The notes: a model not told the origin generated them from the sequence alone. Shown: positions 14,221 to 22,086, counted from the stretch's first letter. The stretch: 29,695 nucleotides of DNA from Bacillus sp. sid0103 (GCF_019219025.1 NZ_JAHUWN010000046.1:1-29695), one strand, 5' to 3'. Program-made: numbers and translations.

Positions 14221-15297
14221 TTAATCATTTACTTCAAGTGCTTCTACTACTTGCTGTTTTGTTACAAGTGCTAAGGCTTTACAGTCAAGCTCACTAAACA
14301 TACCTTCAAATACATCATTCTCTTCATTATGTATCGCAAGAACACCTATCCTACCTGGTAAACATACTGTAAGAATTGATTTATAGTACAAGTCTTGTTC
14401 AGAAAAATCCACTACCTGGTCTTTTCCTCGCTCCAAACATTCCCATACTGATGATAAATTCCCACGAGATTTAATCCAACTAGAGCCGAAGTTTTCTTTT
14501 GCTGGAAACCGAGAGAATGGAACCAGCATTTCTATATCTTCTTTATCATTTATTTGTTTTATTACTCTCAAATAAAGCTTTGAAGAATATCCTTTTCCAC
14601 CAAATAAAACTTGGGCTGTTTCACTCATTTCCCTTGTAATATTATTTAATTTTACCTTCTCATTATCAGTAAGATCATAATCATCCATAGGAAGCGTTAC
14701 ATTTGTATCTCTAGATGAAGAAAAGCGAGAATTCGGATTTATACATTTTTGAAAAACATTCTTTATGCTTTCATCCATTTCAGAGTAATCCTTTATTCTG
14801 TATGATATTTGATCTATTACACCTCTATCATCAATAACATCATGTTCAGTCAGTCGTTCAAACAACGCTAGTTTGGCTGCGAGTCTCTCAGATACCGCAA
14901 TTAACTTGATTATCTTTACGTCTTTAATAAATTTTTCATAATCGTCTGGATAAAAACGGTAAACAAGATTCACGAAAATATTTAATAAAGCATAAATAAT
15001 CCATATACTTACTGCAAAAGCAGTTGAATGTACATTTTTTACTAAAACTGCAACACCCACTGAAGCTCCACCTATGAAAATCTGAGTGCAAAATAAAAAG
15101 TTCTTAAATTTACTATACGTTTTACTGTCCTTCAACCAATTATTTATTAAACCCTTCCATTTCGAAAAACTCTGTTTGTTATATTCCTCTTCCAAACCCT
15201 CTTGTTTTGCTGTATGATTTAAAATTTCCTTCATACTTTTTTTAATTAAATTCAAGCACCCCTCATCCCTTCCAATAATATACAACAATTGTAACAT
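14221..15297 (-). CDS. Two-TM membrane protein with C-terminal GAF-like domain
   Basis: Up to 358 residues. An amphipathic N-terminal region is followed by two membrane segments (about residues 66-87 and 92-114), a charged helical linker (115-220) and a C-terminal domain (225-355). That domain holds ILTVCLPGRIGVLAIHNEEN and ends FSELDCKALALVTKQQVVEA, the pattern of a GAF-type sensor domain. Both termini should be cytoplasmic. An ATG at 15297 opens the frame, but TTG at 15255, after GATGAGGGGTGC, may be the true start. It is the first gene of a two-gene operon with the dioxygenase. Its role as a sensor is inferred; I recognise no named family. Confidence 0.65.
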   Translation of the reverse strand: MLQLLYIIGRDEGCLNLIKKSMKEILNHTAKQEGLEEEYNKQSFSKWKGLINNWLKDSKTYSKFKNFLFCTQIFIGGASVGVAVLVKNVHSTAFAVSIWIIYALLNIFVNLVYRFYPDDYEKFIKDVKIIKLIAVSERLAAKLALFERLTEHDVIDDRGVIDQISYRIKDYSEMDESIKNVFQKCINPNSRFSSSRDTNVTLPMDDYDLTDNEKVKLNNITREMSETAQVLFGGKGYSSKLYLRVIKQINDKEDIEMLVPFSRFPAKENFGSSWIKSRGNLSSVWECLERGKDQVVDFSEQDLYYKSILTVCLPGRIGVLAIHNEENDVFEGMFSELDCKALALVTKQQVVEALEVND

Positions 15298-15425
15298 TTA
15301 GATAGAATAATGGAAGAATAGAATCCGAACCATATAAATTTTGAGCAACCAATAATGTTCACAAAACTGTTAAGAGGTAGAAATAAGCACTTACCGAAAT
15401 TAATACTAAAAAGGGGGGGATTAAT

Positions 15426-15597
15426 TTGCCTAATTTAATCACCGTTCGGAGAGCAAAAGGAGAAAAAAAAGACTTCAGCATTACACATAGGGTATTAAGG
15501 TACGGGTGATTTGGAGGTAACAATTCTTAACGGTGAGGATATCGAAGAAGCTAAACGGCTTATGATACGAGTTAACGCAAAAAAAAAAAAGGGCTAG
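15426..15597 (+). pseudogene. Small frameshifted gene (about 57 residues)
   Basis: After GGGGGGATTAA a TTG opens the frame LPNLITVRRAKGEKKDFSIT, then HRVLRYG, and a stop. One base later in another frame the sequence continues GDLEVTILNGEDIEEAKRLM, then IRVNAKKKKG and a stop. Joined, it is a short basic protein with alternating strand-like and helix-like parts. I recognise no function. The break is a single-base indel in TACGGGTGATTTGG. Its end overlaps the terminator of the GIY-YIG gene on the other strand. Confidence 0.5.
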
Positions 15598-15610
15598 CAT
15601 TCCGCAGCCC
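15579..15610 (-). terminator. Terminator of the GIY-YIG gene
   Basis: On the minus strand GGGCT-GCGGAATGCT-AGCCC is followed by a run of twelve T. It begins two bases after the GIY-YIG stop codon. Confidence 0.85.
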
Positions 15611-15612
15611 GT

Positions 15613-15903
<291 letters not shown>

Positions 15904-16037
15904 TTATGTCTGCTCCGTTTAAGCATATTAGTTCCTGGCATTGCAGTTCTGCTCCCAGCTACCCCGCTTGTGAAAGGAGGGTATTGACCTTTAGAATATC
16001 ACATAAAATGTCATTAGGTATTTTTGGTACAATATAT

Positions 16038-16140
16038 GGGATCCGTAGATTGGAAACCTACTGGGTCTCATTTACAACAAATCTTGTTGGTATTGATCGT
16101 ATTCCATCCTTATCGGAACTAAGGTTGGAATTTTTTTTTT
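16038..16140 (+). ncRNA. Candidate structured small RNA with own promoter and terminator
   Basis: An extended -10 box (TGGTACAAT, ending at 16033) precedes a segment of about 100 nt. It starts with a long imperfect hairpin, TGGGATCCGTAG (16037-16048) paired with CTACTGGGTCTCA (16058-16070). A small ACAA/TTGT hairpin follows, and it ends in a strong terminator, ATTCCATCCTTA paired with TAAGGTTGGAAT (16101-16131), then T10. No convincing open frame uses the segment. The layout is that of an independent sRNA in a mobile island. No known RNA family is recognised and there is no clear -35 box. Confidence 0.5.
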
Positions 16141-16213
16141 CAAAGAAAAAAGCTACCAATTTGTTAAATTCTTCGAATTATCATCATATTTACCTGATAA
16201 GAGGATGAAACCA

Positions 16214-16610
16214 TTACCATTTCATCCAAAAAATTTTTTTATTTTTATTCCATTCAACAAACGATGGTATCCGTAGAAACCCAGCTTTAGTTATATTCCT
16301 ATAGGTCCTTCCGTTTTTCCGTGCAGCCGGTAACATAAATTCCATTCCTCCAGCTGGTTTGTCATCTAGAAAGCTCAACAGAAGCCCAAATTCACCTTTT
16401 CTAAGCCCTATAATCAGCACGTCATCATATTAATTTATGACCTTGAGCCATGCATGGCTGCGTTTCCCTACCTCATAACGAGAGTCCTTATGCTTAAGTT
16501 CTATGCCTTCCAAACCTTGCTGCCGAACCAAATCAAAGTACGCCAATAGTTAATCCTTACTTATACGGGGTGAAAATAAATGACTTTGTCCACCCTTTGT
16601 ATTCTTTCCT
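16214..16610 (-). pseudogene. Relic of an ATP-dependent DNA ligase
   Basis: The minus-strand frame reads LAYFDLVRQQGLEGIELKHK, then DSRYEVGKRSHAWLKVIN, a TAA stop, and continues in the same frame as YDDVLIIGLRKGEFGLLLSF. EGIELKHKDSRY corresponds to nucleotidyltransferase motif IV and WLKV to motif V. The part after the stop matches the OB-fold region, ending in GFLRIPSFVEW as in LigD/LigB-like ligases of bacilli. There are at least two in-frame stops, the N-terminal half with the active-site lysine is missing, and the OB region appears shortened internally. It is a dead gene; a phage or NHEJ-type ligase was the likely parent. Confidence 0.7.
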
Positions 16611-16784
16611 TGCACCCAGGTTGTAACCGACCTTTCAATCAAAAATCATAAATTATATATGAACTTATGTTCCTGTTATATTAAGAATCAATTTTTATTT
16701 TTATCTATCAATATAAAACGTCTAATCTTCGTACCAGATGTGAACAATTATATGATAAAGATCAGAACAAAAGGATGAAATAAT

Positions 16785-17490
16785 ATGATGGTGGAATGTT
16801 CAAATTGTGGTATTGAGTTTAGAAAAAGGCCTGGTGCGGTTAAGAAAAATATTAATCATTTCTGTACAGTTAAATGTATGCACGACTGGAGAACAGGAAG
16901 AAAAGGGTGTATAAAAAAGCCCAAAGGTCAAAATAAGAATTGTGAATGGTGTAAAAAACAATTTTATGTTTATCCTTCCGAAATCAATACGAAAAAATTT
17001 TGTTCCCGAACTTGTAAAGGATTAAAATTTAGAATGTCGCGTACGGTGGATAAACGAAAATAAAAGAAACAGGGTTATTGCTGAATGTTCGTGTTGCTCG
17101 AAAAAAATGGAGCGATTTCCTTTTGAATTAGACAGAAGTAAGCATCTTTATTGTTCAAAAGATTGTCTTGCAAATGATTTAAAGGAAAGAATGGTTGGAG
17201 AAAAAAATCATAATTGGCGAGGTGGACATGAAGATTACCGCGGTGAAAATTGGAATGAGCAACGATTAAAAGCATTGGACCGCGATGGATACCTATGCCA
17301 AGAGTGTGGACAAAATAATTTGATTACCAAATTAGCTGTTCACCATAAGATTCCTTACCGCTTTTATGATGGCAACTACATTCGGGCCAATGACCTCAAA
17401 AATTTAATTACGCTGTGCAATTCCTGTCATTCAAGTCAAGAGAGCCACTATTGGCTTGAGGTGCCACTTCGATTTCGCCACCTTATATAA
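16785..17490 (+). pseudogene. HNH endonuclease, interrupted by a frameshift
   Basis: Two frames join: 16785-17063 encodes MMVECSNCGIEFRKRPGAVK and a second CxxC...C knuckle. After a one-base shift in the A-rich stretch 17052-17065, the protein continues with ECSCCSKKMERFPFELDRSK and a C-terminal HNH domain: CQECG, LAVHHKIPYR, then LITLCNSCH. The pattern of repeated zinc ribbons before an HNH nuclease is typical of phage and intron-homing HNH enzymes. The full product would be about 235 residues. The break could be one extra A in the GAAAAT run, that is, a true mutation or a sequencing error. The second part has its own ATG at 17107 but no good ribosome binding site. Confidence 0.7.
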
Positions 17491-17530
17491 CCGTGTATCT
17501 CTTGAATTTAAACGCCAACCTGGTCCGATA

Positions 17531-17583
17531 GGATAAGGCAAATAAGAACTACTATTATTGATAATTCTTATATGCCCCTATCC
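17531..17583. repeat. Large imperfect inverted repeat between convergent genes
   Basis: GGATAAGGCAAATAAGAA (17531-17548) pairs with TTCTTATATGCCCCTATCC (17565-17583), with one mismatch and one bulge, around a 16-nt AT-rich loop. It lies between the convergent HNH and satellite gene ends in a 185-bp gap. No T-tract follows, so a terminator role is uncertain. Confidence 0.5.
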
Positions 17584-17675
17584 ATAAAATAATGCAATTA
17601 AATAACAAAATTGATAATAGCCCGGCCCCATCAAATATTTTTATTAAAAAGAATACATCTAGTTATTTAAAGCCT

Positions 17676-18053
17676 TTAAACACTCTCTTTAGATTTCCCT
17701 GTTTCCTTCACCCAATCTAAAAACATACTATAAAATTTCTTTTTTAGGTTTTCAGGATAATCAATGCGGAACCGGTAATCATTTCCCAACCCTGTTTTAT
17801 TGTGAAATCGCTCTCTACTAAGATACTCCTCTCTCGATTTATCATCATGAATGCAGTTGTGTCGTTTCATAAGGTTCTCGTTCATGCTTCCGACACTCCA
17901 CCTCCAAATTGTAAGAAAATAAAACCTGGCTTCCATATTAGATTGGATAAATTCTGCAATTAACTTAGAATATTCGTTTTGTTTTTCAGCTTCCTTTCCT
18001 GACTGTTGTTCCCGAATTTTTTGTTCTATTCTTTCCAGGCGTTTGAACTTCAC
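17676..18053 (-). CDS. Unknown protein, last gene of the satellite minus-strand operon
   Basis: About 125 residues, charged at the N-terminus (KFKRLERIEQKIREQQSGKE, probably coiled coil), then a compact part with RFYFLTIWRWSVGSMNENLM and a C-terminal YRFRIDYPENLKKKFYSMFL. No known domain is recognised. The frame opens at an ATG at 18074, but a GTG at 18053 is preferred because GGAGGG precedes it by eight bases. It overlaps the preceding gene by 68 bp, implying translational coupling. Position at the end of the operon suggests a late satellite function, but there is no direct evidence. Confidence 0.55.
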   Translation of the reverse strand: MKFKRLERIEQKIREQQSGKEAEKQNEYSKLIAEFIQSNMEARFYFLTIWRWSVGSMNENLMKRHNCIHDDKSREEYLSRERFHNKTGLGNDYRFRIDYPENLKKKFYSMFLDWVKETGKSKESV

Positions 18054-18375
18054 ACTCTTTTCCCTCCAGTACATCTTCTAATCTTTTTAAACGCTCTTCT
18101 AACTCAGCGGTTTCAATGACCTTGTGCCCTACACCAACAAGCTGTGCGATAGCTCTTGCCCTTGTAATTGGATCACAATTAACAGTACGTACAATGGCCA
18201 TTTGTTCTGCTAAAACAGAAAGCATACCCTTTGCTGTCTGAATTTCATTTATATCCATCTCCTCAACATCGGTTAGGTTAGATGATTTATTTTCAAGCCC
18301 TTTGGTGTCATTTCGCTTTCTTCTGTAATATTCACGCTGATAGGCTCTTTGCTTTTCTATCTCCTTGAATGGCAA
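17986..18375 (-). CDS. Unknown phage-type protein with basic N-terminus
   Basis: About 129 residues. A basic start, QRAYQREYYRRKRND, resembles the DNA-binding head of some small-terminase or phage-associated proteins. A helical core, NCDPITRARAIAQLVGVGHK followed by VIETAELEERLKRLEDVLEG, is of the type often encoded near phage terminase genes. I cannot name the family. An ATG at 18414 opens the frame, but a TTG at 18375 after GGGAGGTCGTTCAA is the better start. If it were a small terminase, the element would have a PICI-like packaging function; this is a guess from resemblance only. Confidence 0.55.
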   Translation of the reverse strand: MPFKEIEKQRAYQREYYRRKRNDTKGLENKSSNLTDVEEMDINEIQTAKGMLSVLAEQMAIVRTVNCDPITRARAIAQLVGVGHKVIETAELEERLKRLEDVLEGKECEVQTPGKNRTKNSGTTVRKGS

Positions 18376-18428
18376 ATTGAACGACCTCCCTGAATTAACT
18401 ATGGTTGAACCCATTTGACTTCTTTAAG

Positions 18429-18854
18429 TTAGTCCCTTTTCACCTTCCTTGCCCCCAAACGTTCAATATATTCAAAATAATTTTTTGCTTTTAACAAAAC
18501 AAATTCGAAGTCTTCAGAAACAGCAATTACTAAAAAATGAAATGGTTCTTTCTTATCTTGAATGTGTGTTTCCCTCCAAGCCTCCCATTGATTGCCAGTT
18601 CTCTCAATATAAACTGCACTATTTTTCCCCGATGTCCGGAAGTACAATTCACCCGTAAGGCCAGTCATAAACCCAGCATTTTTTGCATTTACACCTTGAT
18701 TTAGAATTTTTAGTAGAATGTTTTTTTGACTTCTAATTTCTTCCACAAGGGATAGGGGGAGCAGCTTTATTTTTACTACTCGAATATTTTCCCCCTCCAC
18801 AAATAATTGACACCCTGATTTCTCTACTAAACTGATTAAATTAAGTGCATTCAT
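18429..18854 (-). CDS. Satellite protein with TubC-like N-terminal domain
   Basis: 141 residues. The first 50, NALNLISLVEKSGCQLFVEG then a short strand and LVEEIRSQKNILLKIL, resemble a TubC-type docking domain, a small fold also found on phage replication proteins. The remainder, rich in strands (GELYFRTSGKNSAVYIERTG), is unrecognised. It starts directly after the DUF3987 gene stop (18855/18854), so the two are translated together. The usual association of this type of domain with DUF3987 proteins suggests that it helps the replication protein bind a partner; this is inference. Confidence 0.6.
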   Translation of the reverse strand: MNALNLISLVEKSGCQLFVEGENIRVVKIKLLPLSLVEEIRSQKNILLKILNQGVNAKNAGFMTGLTGELYFRTSGKNSAVYIERTGNQWEAWRETHIQDKKEPFHFLVIAVSEDFEFVLLKAKNYFEYIERLGARKVKRD

Positions 18855-20708
18855 TTATATCAGCTCACTCTCATCTTCAATGGAAGATTCATCAATAATA
18901 TCTTTGAAATTATCCCCCATTTCCCCCATTTGCTGTTGTAGCCCACTGTTGTATCGTTTATCAAGATCCACTTCTTGCCCCCACTTCTCCCCATTTTCCC
19001 CAATTGTTTCTTGTTTGGGTTCAAGTGGGGTGCTATTATGGGTATTGGTGACTGATGGGATTTCATGCATCCCCAGGTTAGACCCACTAGGTTCTATGTC
19101 TGATGGTTTACTGGGGGGATTGGGGGACACTTTTATATTATCTTTAAATACATGGGGGTTTATCTTATAAACTGACTTCCTACCGACTATTTCTTCTCTG
19201 ATGTAACCATATTGTTCTAGTTCTTTAAGAACATTTTTTAATAAATGACTTTTTACAAAACGATCCTTCGCGGATTGTTGAATGTCTCTGTAATCCAATG
19301 TTATTTCTTCCGCTGGTTTTTTATCATATTTTTGTTTTGCTTTCCTCTCAATAACCGAAACGAGGTATTTCAAGTCTTCTATCTCACCGTTAGTTCTCAT
19401 ACAGCCATGAGCCGCCATTGCGTGATTTATGAAGTATTCTTTAAGCTGTAATAAAGATAGAATTGTGTCTTTCTCAATCTGAGGAGGTATATTATTGATT
19501 GTTGTTATATATTTGGCGATGTGAAGTAAACCAGCAATCCGTGCCAACTGACCAACAATTTTCCCGCCCCATTCAAGATATCCCGATAAATCACCATCTT
19601 CTCTTAAACGTTCCTCAATATTCTGTTGTAGACATTGGAAGTGATAATCTGCCTCTTTTGTCAAAGCAAGTCTTTGTGTTCCCCCTTTATCCATTACAAG
19701 CAGGCGTTTAACATTTTTTACATATTCGCTTTTTATATTTGAAGGAATATCAGTTGGCCTTATTTTACGGTATCCTCTAAAGTCTTTAGGTGATGAATAT
19801 AGGAAGCGTGCCATTAATCCACGGCCATGGAATGCTTTTGGCAAGTCTTGCAGTACATCAGGCTGAGCAATTATGCCGATTGTTAAGAGTGGATTCTCTA
19901 GAATCATTGGAGATCCATTTTTCCGGTCAAGTCTTGAATAATCCCCACTATGTCCTTTTAGAAAAAGATCCATGTTTAATTCCTTTGAATATCTGCCTCT
20001 GATAATTTCGAATATCCCACCTTCGGCCGAAAGAATACCTATCTTTTCACCGTTTTCCTTAAGCACTTTATGGAGACTTTCTGGTGTTATGTCATCAACG
20101 ATGAATGTAGGCGGGTATAATTCTGGCAAAGCTTCTAGTTCTCTATTAATTTCTTTTATTTCTTCAGCATGCTTTTCATCAGGATTTTTAGCGTTGATAT
20201 TGATTAGCTGCTCCAACCGCTTTTCCAAAGTCTTAATTTCTGTCTTTCGGTTTCTTATATCCATCTTTAGACGTTCACATTCTTCTTTTTCGAATTGCAA
20301 TAAAGGGCGGGTTATTAATTCAAATACTGATGATTTTCTATTTGCGGATCCCATAAGGGTGAGTGTGTATGTGTTGAGTGGCTCAATCCAAGAACCGTAG
20401 ACATTTATTTCAAACTTTTTAGCTGCGGCAATTGACAAAATAGAAATGGCCGCCATGCTTGCCATATCCTTGGGTGTTTGTGTAGTCTCTGCCACTGATT
20501 CAACATATGCTTTCAACCAGGGCGGGAATATAGTTGTAGGAAAAGGTGGTAGAGTATATTCATCAAATGAAACAGGACGCTCCCATTCATTCCTTTCAGT
20601 TGATTCCGATTTTAGTTGTGTTAACTGGGAAATATCTATATCATTAAACGATTGCCTTTCCTCTTTTGTAAGAAGCCCTGCGGCAATACTAGCAACATCT
20701 TTAATCAA
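18855..20708 (-). CDS. DUF3987 replication protein (primase-helicase-like)
   Basis: 617 residues. Residues 70-430 match the DUF3987 (YfjI-like) family of phage and satellite replication ATPases. The P-loop position reads GSANRKS (about 120-126), an unusual variant lacking the usual glycine before lysine. A long coiled coil (145-190) follows, then FIVDDITPESLHKVLKENGE and ILSAEGGIFEIIRGRYSKEL, the Walker B-like and sensor regions. Residues 430-520 look like a winged helix (LKNVLKELEQYGYIREEIVG). The C-terminal 80 residues are low-complexity and polar. With the CHC2 protein encoded upstream it probably forms the replication module. Its ATG overlaps the stop of the preceding frame by 4 bp. Confidence 0.8.
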   Translation of the reverse strand: MIKDVASIAAGLLTKEERQSFNDIDISQLTQLKSESTERNEWERPVSFDEYTLPPFPTTIFPPWLKAYVESVAETTQTPKDMASMAAISILSIAAAKKFEINVYGSWIEPLNTYTLTLMGSANRKSSVFELITRPLLQFEKEECERLKMDIRNRKTEIKTLEKRLEQLININAKNPDEKHAEEIKEINRELEALPELYPPTFIVDDITPESLHKVLKENGEKIGILSAEGGIFEIIRGRYSKELNMDLFLKGHSGDYSRLDRKNGSPMILENPLLTIGIIAQPDVLQDLPKAFHGRGLMARFLYSSPKDFRGYRKIRPTDIPSNIKSEYVKNVKRLLVMDKGGTQRLALTKEADYHFQCLQQNIEERLREDGDLSGYLEWGGKIVGQLARIAGLLHIAKYITTINNIPPQIEKDTILSLLQLKEYFINHAMAAHGCMRTNGEIEDLKYLVSVIERKAKQKYDKKPAEEITLDYRDIQQSAKDRFVKSHLLKNVLKELEQYGYIREEIVGRKSVYKINPHVFKDNIKVSPNPPSKPSDIEPSGSNLGMHEIPSVTNTHNSTPLEPKQETIGENGEKWGQEVDLDKRYNSGLQQQMGEMGDNFKDIIDESSIEDESELI

Positions 20709-20908
20709 GCTCCTTCAACCTCCTTAATTTTTTGTAAAAAGCCGCTGACTTCTTGAAAAACACCAATCCGCCTATCTATATCGTCGTATTCAACCAGACA
20801 TTCAATCCAATAATCTATTTGACTAACAACATGATATAACTCCCCTAATCGGTTCAAATCTTCAACTGTCCTAATAGTTGAAAGTGTAGTTCTTGCTGAC
20901 TGTTCCAC
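20705..20908 (-). CDS. Small open frame, probably a -1 frame extension of the CHC2 gene
   Basis: From a GTG at 20908 this encodes 67 helical residues (RTVEDLNRLGELYHVVSQID and on). No ribosome binding site precedes the GTG. The same frame stays open further upstream, with coding-like residues (LTLQKVISKKTFEAIDALKK), back to the A8 run at the end of the CHC2 gene. Slippage by -1 at A-AAA-AAA (20977-20971) would fuse the two into a protein of about 205 residues. The alternatives are a recent indel that split one gene, or a small independent gene starting at GTG. Its last four bases overlap the DUF3987 start (ATGA), so translation is coupled. Confidence 0.5.
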   Translation of the reverse strand: MEQSARTTLSTIRTVEDLNRLGELYHVVSQIDYWIECLVEYDDIDRRIGVFQEVSGFLQKIKEVEGA

Positions 20909-20964
20909 TTTTTTTAAAGCATCTATGGCTTCAAATGTTTTCTTACTGATTACTTTTTGAAGTG

Positions 20965-21321
20965 TTAAATTTTTTTTCTTCGTACTCTATTTTTCTTCAA
21001 TTCCAGTGCATGTACACTATCGGGGTGTTCCAAGCCATAATCTGCTATTAATATTTTAATAGCTTCATTTGTGTTCACATTTCTAGAGAGCCTTACAATA
21101 TCTATAACATCCCCTGATTTCCCATCATTACATCCACTCCAACACCGAAAGGTGTTAGTTTCAGTATAAACGGTAAAACTGGGGTTCCGGTCTTTGTGAA
21201 AAGGGCAACGGATATTAAACCGATTTCGCTTTGTTCTGGAAGTTGAATAGGAAACATCTGTATATCGGTCTAACACATCTAAAATAGATATGTTATCTTT
21301 TATTAGATCGATTGATGACAT
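20965..21321 (-). CDS. Stand-alone CHC2 zinc-finger primase-type protein
   Basis: 118 residues. The zinc ribbon of DnaG-type primases is clear: CPFHKDRNPSF (first C and H ligands) and FRCWSGCNDGKSGD (last two cysteines), followed by the helix VIDIVRLSRNVNTNEAIKIL. The N-terminal SSIDLIKDNISILDVLDRYT is the usual lead-in helix. No TOPRIM domain is present, so it cannot prime alone. It would need the DUF3987 protein or a host primase. The frame is open to 21372, but ATG at 21321 is chosen because AAGGATGG lies just before it. The gene ends two codons after an A8 slippery run. Confidence 0.8.
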   Translation of the reverse strand: MSSIDLIKDNISILDVLDRYTDVSYSTSRTKRNRFNIRCPFHKDRNPSFTVYTETNTFRCWSGCNDGKSGDVIDIVRLSRNVNTNEAIKILIADYGLEHPDSVHALELKKNRVRRKKI

Positions 21322-21405
21322 AAAACCATCCTTAGATACTTTTAATTTTGATAAAGCTGGCTGTGTGAACAAGATTACCTTTAACCCTTACTTCCGTAAC
21401 CTGTC

Positions 21406-21633
21406 TTATTCCTTATCAACAATATCGATTCCATACCATTTAAAAAAAGCATCCCTCGGAATAAGTATTCTCCTTCCCACACGTAAAGATGGAAATCCTT
21501 TTTGTTTTATTAACTCATAGGTGGAAGCCTTCGATAATCTTAGTATTTTTTGCAAATCTTCGACACGTAAGGTTAACGGATAGTTTTCTGCATAAAACTT
21601 GCTCAAACATATCTCCTCCTTTTCTAAAAACAT
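21406..21633 (-). CDS. Excisionase-like helix-turn-helix protein
   Basis: 75 residues. YPLTLRVEDLQKILRLSKAS followed by TYELIKQKGFPSLRVGRRIL is the HTH_17 pattern (winged helix of the MerR/Xis/AlpA type) and then RDAFFKWYG closes the domain. This small family includes phage excisionases and satellite activators. The ribosome binding site AGGAGG precedes the start. Here it is the first well-defined gene of the replication module, so it could act as directionality factor for the integrase at 23483 or as operon activator. Confidence 0.8.
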   Translation of the reverse strand: MFLEKEEICLSKFYAENYPLTLRVEDLQKILRLSKASTYELIKQKGFPSLRVGRRILIPRDAFFKWYGIDIVDKE

Positions 21634-21891
21634 GTATTCAACTAACCTTTCAGTTCAAATTTGGGGGTCTCTACAACTTAATTTTATCCGCGTATCTTCA
21701 GTTTTCTAAGTGTTTCATTTGCAGTCCTAATCTATCGACCAAGGCTTGGCTAGGGGTAACACCCCATCCATTTCCACCTCGGTCTTAATTTAGAATGGTA
21801 TTGCTTTGGTATAACTGTGTTAATTTCTTTTTAAGCGTTAAATATGTGAGACTAATTGCATCCGGAGTAAAAACTAAATGTAGTCTTCCCT

Positions 21892-22086
21892 TTATAAAAT
21901 GGAGGAAGATCTTCTTTTTGAACGAAGGTATTCACGAATTAGTTCTCGTTCTGTTTCCTGTAACAAAAACCATTGATGTATGCCTTCGAGGATTTCTTCT
22001 TCTGGTATTTCTGAAAAAAAAAATTTCAATTCACTTACAAGTACTCTACCATCATATTTTTTTAAAAAATTATAAATGTCCTCCAT
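21892..22086 (-). CDS. Small satellite protein of unknown function
   Basis: 64 residues, mostly helical and acidic in the middle (EDIYNFLKKYDGRVLVSELK, then SEIPEEEILEGIHQWFLLQE). The start at 22086 is chosen for AAGGAGGATATT directly before ATG; the frame is open further to 22173. It lies between the XRE repressor and the excisionase-like gene on the same strand. The 258-bp gap that follows (21634-21891) holds no complete gene, only a short start-less frame near 21710-21785. Confidence 0.6.
   Translation of the reverse strand: MEDIYNFLKKYDGRVLVSELKFFFSEIPEEEILEGIHQWFLLQETERELIREYLRSKRRSSSIL

Noticed and set aside
15906..16208. Open frame of 100 codons on the plus strand.
   Set aside because: It crosses the structured RNA and its terminator T-run, has no ribosome binding site, and its residue composition is unlike a protein.
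19972..20400. Plus-strand open frames opposite the DUF3987 gene.
   Set aside because: They have serine/leucine-rich shadow composition and no start signals.
21710..21785. Minus-strand frame reading RGGNGWGVTPSQALVDRLGL, protein-like.
   Set aside because: No start codon or ribosome binding site and only about 25 codons long; too short to call, though it may be a gene scrap.
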